Assembly: GCA_034003625.1 (NCBI GenBank)
Contig: JAVEYG010000014.1
Location: 32,679 to 96,678, forward strand
Length of the DNA: 64,000 nucleotides
Direction of reading: 5' to 3'
DNA from: GWE2-42-39 sp034003625
Lineage (GTDB): Bacteria > Bacteroidota > Bacteroidia > Bacteroidales > Prolixibacteraceae
Shown: positions 27,186-36,160 of the stretch, piece after piece
Layout: every line of letters begins with the position of its first letter
How positions within the stretch are numbered: position 1 is the stretch's first letter
The notes under the pieces: generated by a model
Database searches by the model: none
What the model saw: only the letters and a program-made list of their open reading frames with translations
What the model was told of the DNA's origin: nothing
Made by a program: the position numbers and the translations under genes

Positions 27186-28381
27186 GGATTCTTCAGCTAA
27201 CCAACAAAAGCCCCTGGCCCCCCAAGGATGGCGGGGCCATTGCCAGCATGAACCTGACCAAAGGATTTGGCTTCCTGGGACATAAGGTTACGGTCCTCAG
27301 CATGAATACAGAAAAACACCGGGCAAAAAAGAAAAATATCCCTGAAAATATAAAAGCGCTGGCCGATTTTCATTTTGCCGACGTCCCCGCTTCCGTTTCA
27401 GTTTTTGGGGCCGTCAAAAACCTTTTGTTTTCGCAGCTTCCGTATAACGCCGAACGGTTTATATCCGAAGATTTCAGCCATGCCCTCATAAAAATCCTAC
27501 AGAAAAAAAAATACGACATTGTCCAGCTCGAAGGCCTCTACCTGTGCCCGTATATTGCACTCATCCGGCGTTACTCCGATGCTAAAATCGTTTACCGGGC
27601 CCACAATATTGAACATGAAATATGGAACCGGACAGCAAAAATGACAGGAGGGGCCAAAAAAATTTATCTGAAACTTCTGGCATCGCGTATCAAACGTTTT
27701 GAAACATCGTACCTGAACAGTTACGACCTGCTGGTACCCATTACCGAACGTGATGCAGCCATGCTCAACAGCATGGGAAACCAAAAACCCTATTTCACCT
27801 CGCAAACAGGGATTGATCTTTCATTTCTTATTCCCACTGCAAAAAACCTCGAATTCCCGTCGTTGTTCCACATCGGTTCGCTTGATTGGTCGCCCAACCA
27901 GGAAGGGCTTATTTGGTTCCTGAACAACTGCTGGCCTGCTATACGCAAAAAATATCCTGAACTGGGATTCTATATCGCCGGACGAAATGCGCCGGCCTGG
28001 CTCGAAAAAAAATTTAACCTGAAAAATGTTGTTTATTTGGGTGAAATTGAAGATGCTTACGAATTTATTAACTCAAAAGCCATTATGGTAGTGCCGCTTT
28101 TTTCGGGCAGCGGGATGCGCATTAAGATTGTAGAAGGCATGGCACTCGGGAAACCCATCGTTACTACATCAATCGGCACAGAAGGAATTGAAACAACGTC
28201 GGGAGAAGATATCTTAATTGCCGACGATGCAGACAGTTTCAACCAAGCCATTTATACCCTGCTTGAAAATCGCGAAATCTTCGATAAAATAGGGAAAAAT
28301 GCGATCGGCCTGATCCGTAAAAAGTTTGACAACTTAGCCCTGGCTGCACAACTGGTCGAATTCTACAACACCCATTTATAA
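27182..28381 (+). CDS. Glycosyltransferase family 4
   Basis: 399 residues with two Rossmann domains. The N-half has the acceptor loop KSPWPPKDGGAIASMNLTKG and VYRAHNIEHEIW. The C-half has FHIGSLDWSPNQEGLIWFL, the nucleotide-sugar segment VPLFSGSGMRIKIVEGMALGKPIV and TSIGTEGIE, typical of the GT4 Glyco_trans_1_4 group. Probably builds a surface polysaccharide; donor and acceptor are unknown. Overlaps both neighbours by one to four bases. Confidence 0.93.
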   Translation: MRILQLTNKSPWPPKDGGAIASMNLTKGFGFLGHKVTVLSMNTEKHRAKKKNIPENIKALADFHFADVPASVSVFGAVKNLLFSQLPYNAERFISEDFSHALIKILQKKKYDIVQLEGLYLCPYIALIRRYSDAKIVYRAHNIEHEIWNRTAKMTGGAKKIYLKLLASRIKRFETSYLNSYDLLVPITERDAAMLNSMGNQKPYFTSQTGIDLSFLIPTAKNLEFPSLFHIGSLDWSPNQEGLIWFLNNCWPAIRKKYPELGFYIAGRNAPAWLEKKFNLKNVVYLGEIEDAYEFINSKAIMVVPLFSGSGMRIKIVEGMALGKPIVTTSIGTEGIETTSGEDILIADDADSFNQAIYTLLENREIFDKIGKNAIGLIRKKFDNLALAAQLVEFYNTHL

Positions 28382-29568
28382 TGCTGGAACTTCTATTTTG
28401 GATACTGTTTGCGATCGTCGGGTACACCTATTTCGGTTATGCTGCTTTGTTGTTCCTGATGGTGCAGGTAAAGCGACTTTTCAGCAAAAAGGAAGAAAAA
28501 ACCGAACAAACCGTCAGACAGCTACCTGAAGTTTGTCTGTTTGTAACCGCATACAACGAAACAGATTGTATCGACCAAAAAGTAACCAACTCATTCGCAC
28601 TGAATTACCCAAAAGAAAAACTTCAGTATATCTGGATAACCGACGGATCGGACGACGGTAGCCCGGAAAAACTTCGCCAATACCCGCAACTGGAAGTTTA
28701 TCATCTGGACGAACGAAGGGGGAAAATGCACGCCATGAACCGTGGAATGAAGTTTGTTCGGACGCCCATTGTTGTTTTTTCGGATGCCAACACCCTCCTG
28801 GGAAAGGATTCTGTTATGGAAATCGTCCGCGAATTCACCAAACCGGAAGTAGGTTGCATTGCCGGGGAAAAACGTATTCTTGAAAAAACAAGCGACGAAG
28901 CAGCTACTGCCGGCGAAAGCTTTTACTGGAAATTCGAATCATGGATCAAACAGTTAGACAGTGAACTGAACTCGGCGGTAGGCGCAGTAGGCGAATTATT
29001 CGCCATCCGTAGCAAATTATTCGAAGAAGTGGAAGAAGATACCCTGCTCGATGATTTTATTATTTCATTGCGTATCGCCATGAAAGGGTACAAAATATCG
29101 TATGTACCACGCGCATACGCAATGGAAACAGCTTCTGTCAGCGTTTCCGAAGAAATGAAACGCAAAATCCGTATTGCCGCAGGCGGCATCCAAACGCTTC
29201 TGCGGCTGAAACCGCTTCTCAACCCGTTTCGTTTCAGACTGTTGAGTTTTCAGTACATATCGCACAAAGTGCTGCGCTGGACAATCGCCCCGGTCGCTTT
29301 ATTTTCTTTATTCATTGTAAATTTTTCAATGATCGTTTCCGTTTCAGATCTTCTGGGGACCGGGTTCTTCTGTATATTCTTTTATTTTCAACTGTCTATG
29401 TATATGGCCGCTATGCTGGGCCGTTTGTTCGAACACCGGAAAACCAGGCTGAAACTCGCCTTTGTCCCGTATTATTTCGCCTCAATGAATTATGCGGCAA
29501 TCGCCGGATGGCTCCGTTTCCTGAAAGGTAAACAATCGGTTAAATGGGAAAAGGTAAAACGGGCATAA
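28381..29568 (+). CDS. Glycosyltransferase family 2, membrane-bound
   Basis: 395 residues. A membrane helix at the N-terminus (LLFWILFAIVGYTYFGYAAL) precedes a GT2 domain with VTAYNETDCI, the DGSDDGS motif, VFSDANTLL (DxD-like) and EEDTLLDDFIIS. Two to three C-terminal helices follow (APVALFSLFIVNFSMIV). This is the processive, HasA/IcaA-like architecture. The start overlaps the stop of the GT4 gene. Third gene of the operon with LptF/G. Confidence 0.93.
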   Translation: MLELLFWILFAIVGYTYFGYAALLFLMVQVKRLFSKKEEKTEQTVRQLPEVCLFVTAYNETDCIDQKVTNSFALNYPKEKLQYIWITDGSDDGSPEKLRQYPQLEVYHLDERRGKMHAMNRGMKFVRTPIVVFSDANTLLGKDSVMEIVREFTKPEVGCIAGEKRILEKTSDEAATAGESFYWKFESWIKQLDSELNSAVGAVGELFAIRSKLFEEVEEDTLLDDFIISLRIAMKGYKISYVPRAYAMETASVSVSEEMKRKIRIAAGGIQTLLRLKPLLNPFRFRLLSFQYISHKVLRWTIAPVALFSLFIVNFSMIVSVSDLLGTGFFCIFFYFQLSMYMAAMLGRLFEHRKTRLKLAFVPYYFASMNYAAIAGWLRFLKGKQSVKWEKVKRA

Positions 29569-29603
29569 ATGCACAAAATCATTTATTAGTTAGCAAAAAT
29601 GGT

Positions 29604-29611
29604 TAGTTTTG
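29604..29611 (+). promoter_or_regulatory. -7 element of ribAB
   Basis: TAGTTTTG matches TAnnTTTG, 25 bases before the ribAB start codon. TTTA at 29582-29585 is a weak -33 candidate. The leader is too short for a FMN riboswitch. Confidence 0.45.
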
Positions 29612-29636
29612 CATCGCATTTTTAAAGCCAGTAGCG

Positions 29637-30860
29637 ATGAGCAAATTTAATCTGAATACAATACCTGAAGCCATTGAAGCAATCCGAAACGGCGAGCTGG
29701 TCATTGTCGTTGATGATGAAGACCGCGAAAATGAAGGTGATTTTATTGCGGCTGCCGAACTGACAACTCCCGAAATGGTCAATTTTATGGCTACCCACGG
29801 GAGGGGGCTGATCTGTACACCAATCACCGAACAGCGTTGCGATGAGCTTGACCTGCAACTAATGGTCGGGAAAAACACCTCATCGCATGAAACACCTTTC
29901 ACTGTTTCTGTCGACTTGATTGGGTACGGTTGCACCACTGGGATATCGGCCAGCGACCGTGCAAAAACCATCAATGCACTGGCCAATCCGAAAACCCGTC
30001 CGGAAGAACTGGGGCGCCCCGGACATATCTTCCCGCTGAAAGCCAAAGAGAAAGGTGTCCTTCGTCGTTCCGGGCATACCGAAGCGGCCGTCGATCTGGC
30101 CCGTCTTGCAGGACTTTACCCGGCGGGGGTGCTTGTTGAAATCCTGAACGAAGACGGAACAATGGCCCGGTTGCCCCAATTAGTAAAAATTGCAAAGAAG
30201 TTCAACCTCAAAATCATCACCATAAAAGATTTGATAACCTACCGTTTGAAAAGCGAGAGCCTGATCCAACGGGGAGAAGAAGTGAAGCTGCCAACCCGGT
30301 ACGGCGATTTTAAGATCATCCCATTTAAACAATTATCCAACGGAGAAGAACACATTGCCCTGATAAAAGGGGACATCAATATCAATGAACCGGTTCTGGT
30401 ACGGGTCCATTCTTCCTGCATGACCGGCGATATTTTTGGTTCGCTGCGCTGCGAATGCGGAGAACAGCTACACCGGGCGATGAAACTGATCGAGAAGGAA
30501 GGACGGGGCGTAATTGTGTACATGCAACAGGAAGGACGAGGCATCGGGCTGATGAATAAGATTGCCGCCTACAAACTACAGGACGAAGGGTTTGATACAG
30601 TAGAAGCCAACATCCACCTGGGTTTTGGCGCCGACGAACGCGATTACGGCGTAGGTGCGCAAATCCTGCGCGAACTGGGTGTCCGGAAAATGAAACTGAT
30701 GACCAACAACCCGGTAAAACGAGCCGGTATGGAAGGGTATGGGTTAAAAGTGAGCGAAGTGGTCAATATTGAAATTGAACCGAACCAATACAACGAAAAA
30801 TACATGCGCACCAAGCGCGACCGCATGGGGCATTTCCTCCAGAAATTTAAATACGAATAA
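29637..30860 (+). CDS. ribAB: Bifunctional DHBP synthase / GTP cyclohydrolase II
   Basis: 407 residues, two enzymes of riboflavin synthesis in one chain. The N-terminal RibB part has VVDDEDRENEGDFI and THGRGLICTP and RRSGHTEAAVDLARLAG. The C-terminal RibA part (from about residue 205) has the zinc site CMTGDIFGSLRCECG and QQEGRGIGL and the GTP segment. Both active sites look intact. Confidence 0.97.
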   Translation: MSKFNLNTIPEAIEAIRNGELVIVVDDEDRENEGDFIAAAELTTPEMVNFMATHGRGLICTPITEQRCDELDLQLMVGKNTSSHETPFTVSVDLIGYGCTTGISASDRAKTINALANPKTRPEELGRPGHIFPLKAKEKGVLRRSGHTEAAVDLARLAGLYPAGVLVEILNEDGTMARLPQLVKIAKKFNLKIITIKDLITYRLKSESLIQRGEEVKLPTRYGDFKIIPFKQLSNGEEHIALIKGDININEPVLVRVHSSCMTGDIFGSLRCECGEQLHRAMKLIEKEGRGVIVYMQQEGRGIGLMNKIAAYKLQDEGFDTVEANIHLGFGADERDYGVGAQILRELGVRKMKLMTNNPVKRAGMEGYGLKVSEVVNIEIEPNQYNEKYMRTKRDRMGHFLQKFKYE

Positions 30861-30879
30861 ATGCCTCAACTGATCTTCG

Positions 30880-31104
30880 ATGGGAAATTTTGACCATTTA
30901 TTCGATGAAAGCTACGAAGAAAAACTTACCGAAGGAATTGATTATTTTTTGAATAAAGACGGCTACCGGGTGATGACCGAAAGCTACTTAGTGAGGCGCG
31001 GATATTGTTGCTCCAACGGTTGTTTAAATTGTCCGTACTGGCCCCGTGCCCAAAAGGGTAACCGCGTGCTCCGCCCCGGTCTTGAAAAGAAATACAAAAG
31101 CTGA
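30880..31104 (+). CDS. DUF5522 family small Cys-rich protein
   Basis: 74 residues. The signature is RRGYCCSNGCLNCPYWP near residue 43 onward, with four cysteines in a CC...C..CPY arrangement, and a basic tail GLEKKYK. Such proteins are widespread in Bacteroidota and resemble a small metal-binding module; function unknown. It lies 19 bases after ribAB and 69 before fmt. Confidence 0.85.
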   Translation: MGNFDHLFDESYEEKLTEGIDYFLNKDGYRVMTESYLVRRGYCCSNGCLNCPYWPRAQKGNRVLRPGLEKKYKS

Positions 31105-31172
31105 AACTCCGGCGATCGTTCCCCGGTTGGCCTTCCTTCGTAAAAACGTATCTTTACAGAAATTTTTAAAAA

Positions 31173-32138
31173 ATGCAGGGAAAAGATTTACGCATCGTTT
31201 TTATGGGAACTCCCGGGTTTGCGGTAGCCAGTTTAAGAAACTTAGTGGAATCAGGATATCAGGTGGCAGGTGTTGTCACGGCGCCCGATAAACCCGCCGG
31301 ACGAGGACAAAAGTTGAGCGAATCAGCAGTAAAACAATATGCCACAGCAAAAAGCCTGAAAGTCCTCCAACCTGAAAAGCTGAAGAACCAGGATTTTATC
31401 GACGAATTGAAAGCGCTGCATGCCGACTTGCAGGTAGTGGTCGCTTTCCGCATGCTGCCCGAAATAGTCTGGAATATGCCCCGCTTGGGGACTTTCAACC
31501 TGCACGCCTCGTTACTGCCGCAATACCGGGGGGCAGCGCCTTTAAACTGGGCTATCATCAATGGGGAAGAAGAAACCGGCGTGACCACTTTTTTGCTTGA
31601 CCATGAGATTGACACCGGTAAAATCCTGTTCCGCGACAAAATTGCAATCACTAAAAACGACACCGTCGGAACGATCCACGATTCACTAATGGAAATCGGA
31701 GCCCGGCTGGTAGTAAAAACAGTAGATGCGCTGGCCGGAGGAACCGTCTCGCCTGTCAGTCAGAATGAACTCATTTCAGGAGAAACAATAAAACACGCAC
31801 CCAAAATCTTCAGGGAAGATTGCCGGATCAACTGGTCGGGGCCCGGCGCAAAAACCCGCAACCTGATCCGGGGGTTGTCGCCCTACCCTGCCGCCTGGAC
31901 CGAATTGATTGATGAAAACGGACAGACGGAAATGCTAAAAATCTATTTTGCGGATTTTACCGAAGGGAAAAACGCGGAACCTGGCGATGTGTCGTCTGAC
32001 GGGAAAAACTTTTTAAAAGTCAAAACCGGTGATGGGTGGCTTGCTGTCACCGATCTGCAACTGGCAGGAAAGAAACGGATGAATATTGTTGATTTCCTCC
32101 GTGGATTCCATGAAACCGAAAAAATCAAGCTAAAGTAA
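31173..32138 (+). CDS. fmt: Methionyl-tRNA formyltransferase
   Basis: 321 residues. Formylates initiator Met-tRNA using 10-formyl-tetrahydrofolate. It shows IVFMGTPGFAVASL at the N-terminus, the FNLHASLLPQYRGAAPLNWAI catalytic segment (Asn, His) and GVTTFLLDHEIDTGKIL with the catalytic Asp. The C-terminal OB-like domain is present. A possible promoter (TTGG 31127-31130, 18 bases, TATCTTTA 31149-31156) lies just upstream. No def gene adjacent. Confidence 0.96.
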   Translation: MQGKDLRIVFMGTPGFAVASLRNLVESGYQVAGVVTAPDKPAGRGQKLSESAVKQYATAKSLKVLQPEKLKNQDFIDELKALHADLQVVVAFRMLPEIVWNMPRLGTFNLHASLLPQYRGAAPLNWAIINGEEETGVTTFLLDHEIDTGKILFRDKIAITKNDTVGTIHDSLMEIGARLVVKTVDALAGGTVSPVSQNELISGETIKHAPKIFREDCRINWSGPGAKTRNLIRGLSPYPAAWTELIDENGQTEMLKIYFADFTEGKNAEPGDVSSDGKNFLKVKTGDGWLAVTDLQLAGKKRMNIVDFLRGFHETEKIKLK

Positions 32139-32181
32139 AAACAGGCGTCAAAATCATTGAAATATTTTCCCTTGCGATTTT

Positions 32182-32967
32182 TTACCAGCTTCCGCCAGCT
32201 CCTCCGCCACCGGTCATCCCGCCACCGAAGCCGCCGAAGCCGCCACCGCCCCCTGAGAAATTTCCCCACGAGCCCGAATGGTTGTTACGGCCCGAACTCA
32301 TCATCCCCATCGCAAGCCAGAACGGAAGGCTGCTTCCACCAGTAAAAAACCGTCGTGACCGTCCCCTGAGAATAGGGATGACAATAAACAGGATGATAAA
32401 AAACACAATGCCACCCAGCAACCCGTCGCCCTGTTGGTCGTTCACCGCCTGATGATACTCGTCAGCAGAATATTCGCCTGAAGCCAGGTTCATCAAGACC
32501 CTTGTTCCATGATACAACCCACCAAAAATATCATTTTGCTTAAAACGGGGGATCATCTCAAAATCAACCACATCACGATGGGCAATGGCATCCGGGATCA
32601 CCCCTTCCAACCCATAACCAACCGAGATAAAAACCTGTCCTTTCTCCGTTCCTGTTTTTGGTTTAAACAGGACAACAATCCCGTTGTTTTTCCCCTGTTG
32701 CCCAACTCCCCATTTTTCGTGCAGGCGGATGGCATAATCCGAAACTTCATGCCCGTCGAGGCTGGGAACCGTTACCACGGCAATCTGGGTCGAAGTAGTA
32801 TTGTTGAAATGCACCAGTTCTGTTTCGAGTTGCTCCCGTTGCTGATCAGAAAGCACCTTGGCAAAATCGTTGACCAGTCGCGGAGGTTCCGGCCTTGCAG
32901 GAATATCCTGGGCAAAAACGGAAAATGTAATAAAAACAGAGACAATGGATAAAACTAAATTCTTCAT
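32182..32967 (-). CDS. TPM domain protein with Gly-rich tail (YgcG-like)
   Basis: 261 residues. Signal peptide LVLSIVSVFITFSVFAQ, a TPM domain (VNDFAKVLSDQQREQLE, IAVVTVPSLDG, NNGIVVLFKP, GYGLEGVIPDA), one membrane helix (LGGIVFFIILFIVIPIL) and a C-terminal tail of Gly, Phe and Ser. This layout is usual for TPM proteins in lemA operons. Role in the envelope is unclear. It overlaps the stop of the preceding TPM gene by four bases. Confidence 0.9.
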   Translation of the reverse strand: MKNLVLSIVSVFITFSVFAQDIPARPEPPRLVNDFAKVLSDQQREQLETELVHFNNTTSTQIAVVTVPSLDGHEVSDYAIRLHEKWGVGQQGKNNGIVVLFKPKTGTEKGQVFISVGYGLEGVIPDAIAHRDVVDFEMIPRFKQNDIFGGLYHGTRVLMNLASGEYSADEYHQAVNDQQGDGLLGGIVFFIILFIVIPILRGRSRRFFTGGSSLPFWLAMGMMSSGRNNHSGSWGNFSGGGGGFGGFGGGMTGGGGAGGSW

Positions 32968-33413
32968 GATTTTTGTTTTTCGCCAAACGAAATATCGTCC
33001 GACAATTCATTTTTGTCACCGCTCACGTACGGAAATTCGGCTTTCAATTTTTCACCGGCCATTTGAATCCCTTTTGAAAGCCCCTCGGCATACTTCCCTT
33101 CTTTGAACCCGGCAAGGACTGTTTCTTTTATCTCGTCCCAGAAATCAGCCGGCACCCGGGCATTGATGCCCGCGTCGCCAAGGATCGCGAATTTATGGTC
33201 GTCGACAGACAAATAGAACAATACCCCGTTACGGAGCGCTGTTTTGTGCATGCCCAATTTCTCGAAAATATAGGCTGCACGGTCGAGCACATCCGATTTG
33301 CAGGGGCCTTCCACATGAAGCCGTATTTCGCCCGAAGTATTCATCTCGGCTTCTTTGATCGCCCCGATGATCTGTTTTTTTTCGGCTTCGCTGAAAAAAT
33401 TCTGTACGCTCAT
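32964..33413 (-). CDS. TPM domain protein, soluble
   Basis: 149 residues, a single TPM domain without signal peptide: FFSEAEKKQIIGAIKEAEMNTSG and later GVLFYLSVDDHKFAILGDAGI. Second TPM protein of a lemA-TPM-TPM operon; such pairs are conserved and probably act with LemA in the envelope, though no function is proved. Confidence 0.9.
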   Translation of the reverse strand: MSVQNFFSEAEKKQIIGAIKEAEMNTSGEIRLHVEGPCKSDVLDRAAYIFEKLGMHKTALRNGVLFYLSVDDHKFAILGDAGINARVPADFWDEIKETVLAGFKEGKYAEGLSKGIQMAGEKLKAEFPYVSGDKNELSDDISFGEKQKS

Positions 33414-33425
33414 TTTTGCGGATTA

Positions 33426-34022
33426 TCAGAATTGTACTTCCGGAGCTTTTTCAGCACCTTGCTGGGCTTCAAAATAGTCTTTCTTTTCAAAACCGAAGAT
33501 CGATGCCATTATGTTTTTAGGGAATTTACGGATCGTGGTGTTGTATGCCTGTGCCGTTTCGTTAAATTTCCGGCGTTCAACCGATATCCGGTTTTCGGTA
33601 CCTTCCAGCTGGGCTTGCAAATCTAAGAAATTCTGGTTGGCTTTCAGGTCAGGATATTTTTCAACCACCACCATCAAGCGGCTCAGCGCCGATGACAAGC
33701 CCGACTGGGCATCCTGAAACTGTTGCAGCGACTGTGCATCTAAATTTTCGGGCTTGATATTTACCGATGTTGCTTTTGCACGGGCTTCAACCACTGCGGT
33801 CAATGCTTCCCGTTCGTGTTCGGCATACCCCTTCACTGTATTTACTAAATTCGGGATCAGGTCGGCACGGCGCTGGTACACGTTTTCAACCTGCGACCAC
33901 TGGGCGGTAACACCTTCTTCCAACGATACCATTGAGTTGTACGAGTTCTTCACGGACGAATATCCGATTATCAAAAGGAGAGCAATTACTATTAAAACAA
34001 TCCAAGATTTTTTCATTTTCAA
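33426..34022 (-). CDS. lemA: LemA family protein
   Basis: 198 residues. One N-terminal membrane anchor (SWIVLIVIALLLIIGYSSV), then a helical LemA domain with the signature WSQVENVYQRRADLIPNLVNTVKGYAEHE and VVEKYPDLKANQNFLDLQAQLEGTENRI in parts. First gene of the operon with the two TPM genes. Molecular role is not established. Confidence 0.93.
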   Translation of the reverse strand: MKMKKSWIVLIVIALLLIIGYSSVKNSYNSMVSLEEGVTAQWSQVENVYQRRADLIPNLVNTVKGYAEHEREALTAVVEARAKATSVNIKPENLDAQSLQQFQDAQSGLSSALSRLMVVVEKYPDLKANQNFLDLQAQLEGTENRISVERRKFNETAQAYNTTIRKFPKNIMASIFGFEKKDYFEAQQGAEKAPEVQF

Positions 34023-34159
34023 TAATTTTTTAAACCATGATATTTATTACGTGTGCAAATGTTGCAAAACTGCTTCTGAAATTCCTCTTTTTTTCGGGGA
34101 AATCTGCAATTTTACCGTTAAACCGGTTCATCAAACGGTAAACCAAAATTCTTCTTGTC

Positions 34160-36160
34160 ATGGAAAAGGAAGTATTTAAACAAGCAGTTTCGGAAGGTAT
34201 ACCTGCTGAAATTCCCGTCCTCCAACCCGCAAACCAGGCCATCAGTCATGCCCCGCGACGAAAAAACATTCTTTCGGAAAAAGAAAAAAAACTGGCACTG
34301 AAAAATGCACTTCGGTATTTTCCTGAAGGACAACATGTCACATTGGCACCCGAATTCTTAAACGAGCTGAATACCTTCGGGCATATTTACATGTACCGTT
34401 ACCGGCCCGCCTATACGATGAAAGCCCGCACGTTGGAAGATTATCCGTACCGGTCGAAACAAGCGGCATCCATCATGATGATGATTCAAAACAACCTGGA
34501 CCATGCAGTTGCACAACACCCGCACGAACTGATCACGTATGGCGGCAATGGCGCTGTTTTTCAGAACTGGGCGCAGTACCGTCTCACGATGCAATACCTT
34601 TCGGAAATGACCGATGAACAAACCTTGGTTTTGTATTCCGGACACCCAATGGGACTATTCCCTTCATATAAAGATGCTCCCCGGGCAGTAGTCACCAACG
34701 GGATGGTCATTCCCAATTATTCAGGCCGCGACGATTACGAACGAATGAACGCAATGGGCGTTTCGCAATACGGACAAATGACGGCGGGATCGTTTATGTA
34801 TATCGGTCCACAGGGCATTGTGCACGGAACCACGATCACGGTAATGAATGCCGCACGGATGCAGGACAGCGAAAACCCATCCGGTAAAATTTTTGTCTCG
34901 TCCGGGTTGGGCGGGATGTCGGGCGCACAGCCTAAAGCGGCAGTGATTGCCGGGATGATTGGCGTGGTGGCTGAAATTAACCCCAAAGCAGTACAAGTTA
35001 GGCAAGAACAAGGCTGGGTTGACGAAGTGTTTACCGACCTCGACCGGCTTGTTGACCGCATGTTAAAAGCAAAGGAAAAGAAAGAGGCGGTTTCGCTTGC
35101 CTACTATGGAAATATTGTGGATTTATGGGAGAAACTGGTTCTCGAAAATATAAAAATCGACCTGGGATCAGATCAGACATCGCTTCACAATCCGTTTGCC
35201 GGAGGATATTACCCGGCCGGGATAAGTTTCGGTGAATCGACCCGGATGATGGCCGGAAATCCCGATCTTTTCAGGGGAAAAGTATATGAATCACTGCGCA
35301 GGCAAGTCGCTGCGATCAATAAAATGACAAACAACGGCATGTATTTCTGGGATTATGGTAATGCCTTTCTGTTGGAAGCAGGCCGCGCCGGAGCTGATGT
35401 TTTCGGCACAGATGGTAATTTTAAATATCCGTCTTATGTGCAAGATATTATGGGGCCGCTGTTTTTCGATTACGGGTTTGGCCCGTTCCGATGGATTTGC
35501 ACATCGTGTAGTCCTGACGACCTCGAAATTACCGACAGGATTGCTGCAGATGTGCTCGAAGAGATCGCGAAAAATGCCCCTTCGGAGATTCAGAAACAGT
35601 TGCGTGATAATATCTACTGGATCCGGGAGGCCGGCAAAAACAAGCTGGTCGTTGGTTCGCAGGCCCGCATCCTGTATGCCGACTGCGAAGGGCGGGTAAA
35701 GATTGCGCAGGCATTCAACAAAGCCATCCGCGAAGGAATTATTTCAGCGCCGATTGTGCTTGGCCGCGACCATCACGATGTTTCGGGCACTGATTCCCCC
35801 TACCGCGAAACTTCAAATATTTACGACGGATCGACTTTTACTGCCGATATGTCTATCCAAAATGTGATTGGTGATTCGTTCCGCGGCGCTACCTGGGTGT
35901 CCATTCATAACGGCGGCGGCGTTGGGTGGGGCGAAGTAATAAACGGAGGTTTCGGCCTGACTATTGATGGTTCGGACGATGCCGAACGAAGGTTGCGGAT
36001 GATGCTTCAATGGGATGTGAACAACGGGATTGCACGCAGAAGCTGGGCCCGCAACCAACCGGCAATTTCAACAATAAAAAGAGCGATGGAGGCAAATCCG
36101 TCGCTGAAAGTGACTTTGCCCCATATTGCAAATAATGAGCTGATCGACAGTTTATTTTAA
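34160..36160 (+). CDS. hutU: Urocanate hydratase
   Basis: 666 residues, the long form found in Bacteroidota (classical HutU is about 560). NAD-dependent step of histidine breakdown. YGGNGAVFQNWAQYRLTMQYL and SGHPMGLFPS in the N-half, GLGGMSGAQPKAA in the NAD-binding core, and GPFRWICTSCSPDDL near the conserved Cys are visible. HutH, HutI and the formiminotransferase are not nearby. Ends tail to tail with the histidine kinase gene, sharing four bases. Confidence 0.94.
   Translation: MEKEVFKQAVSEGIPAEIPVLQPANQAISHAPRRKNILSEKEKKLALKNALRYFPEGQHVTLAPEFLNELNTFGHIYMYRYRPAYTMKARTLEDYPYRSKQAASIMMMIQNNLDHAVAQHPHELITYGGNGAVFQNWAQYRLTMQYLSEMTDEQTLVLYSGHPMGLFPSYKDAPRAVVTNGMVIPNYSGRDDYERMNAMGVSQYGQMTAGSFMYIGPQGIVHGTTITVMNAARMQDSENPSGKIFVSSGLGGMSGAQPKAAVIAGMIGVVAEINPKAVQVRQEQGWVDEVFTDLDRLVDRMLKAKEKKEAVSLAYYGNIVDLWEKLVLENIKIDLGSDQTSLHNPFAGGYYPAGISFGESTRMMAGNPDLFRGKVYESLRRQVAAINKMTNNGMYFWDYGNAFLLEAGRAGADVFGTDGNFKYPSYVQDIMGPLFFDYGFGPFRWICTSCSPDDLEITDRIAADVLEEIAKNAPSEIQKQLRDNIYWIREAGKNKLVVGSQARILYADCEGRVKIAQAFNKAIREGIISAPIVLGRDHHDVSGTDSPYRETSNIYDGSTFTADMSIQNVIGDSFRGATWVSIHNGGGVGWGEVINGGFGLTIDGSDDAERRLRMMLQWDVNNGIARRSWARNQPAISTIKRAMEANPSLKVTLPHIANNELIDSLF

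Noticed and set aside
29569..29636. FMN riboswitch upstream of ribAB
   Set aside because: The spacer is only 68 bases, and the -7 element leaves a leader of about 20 bases.
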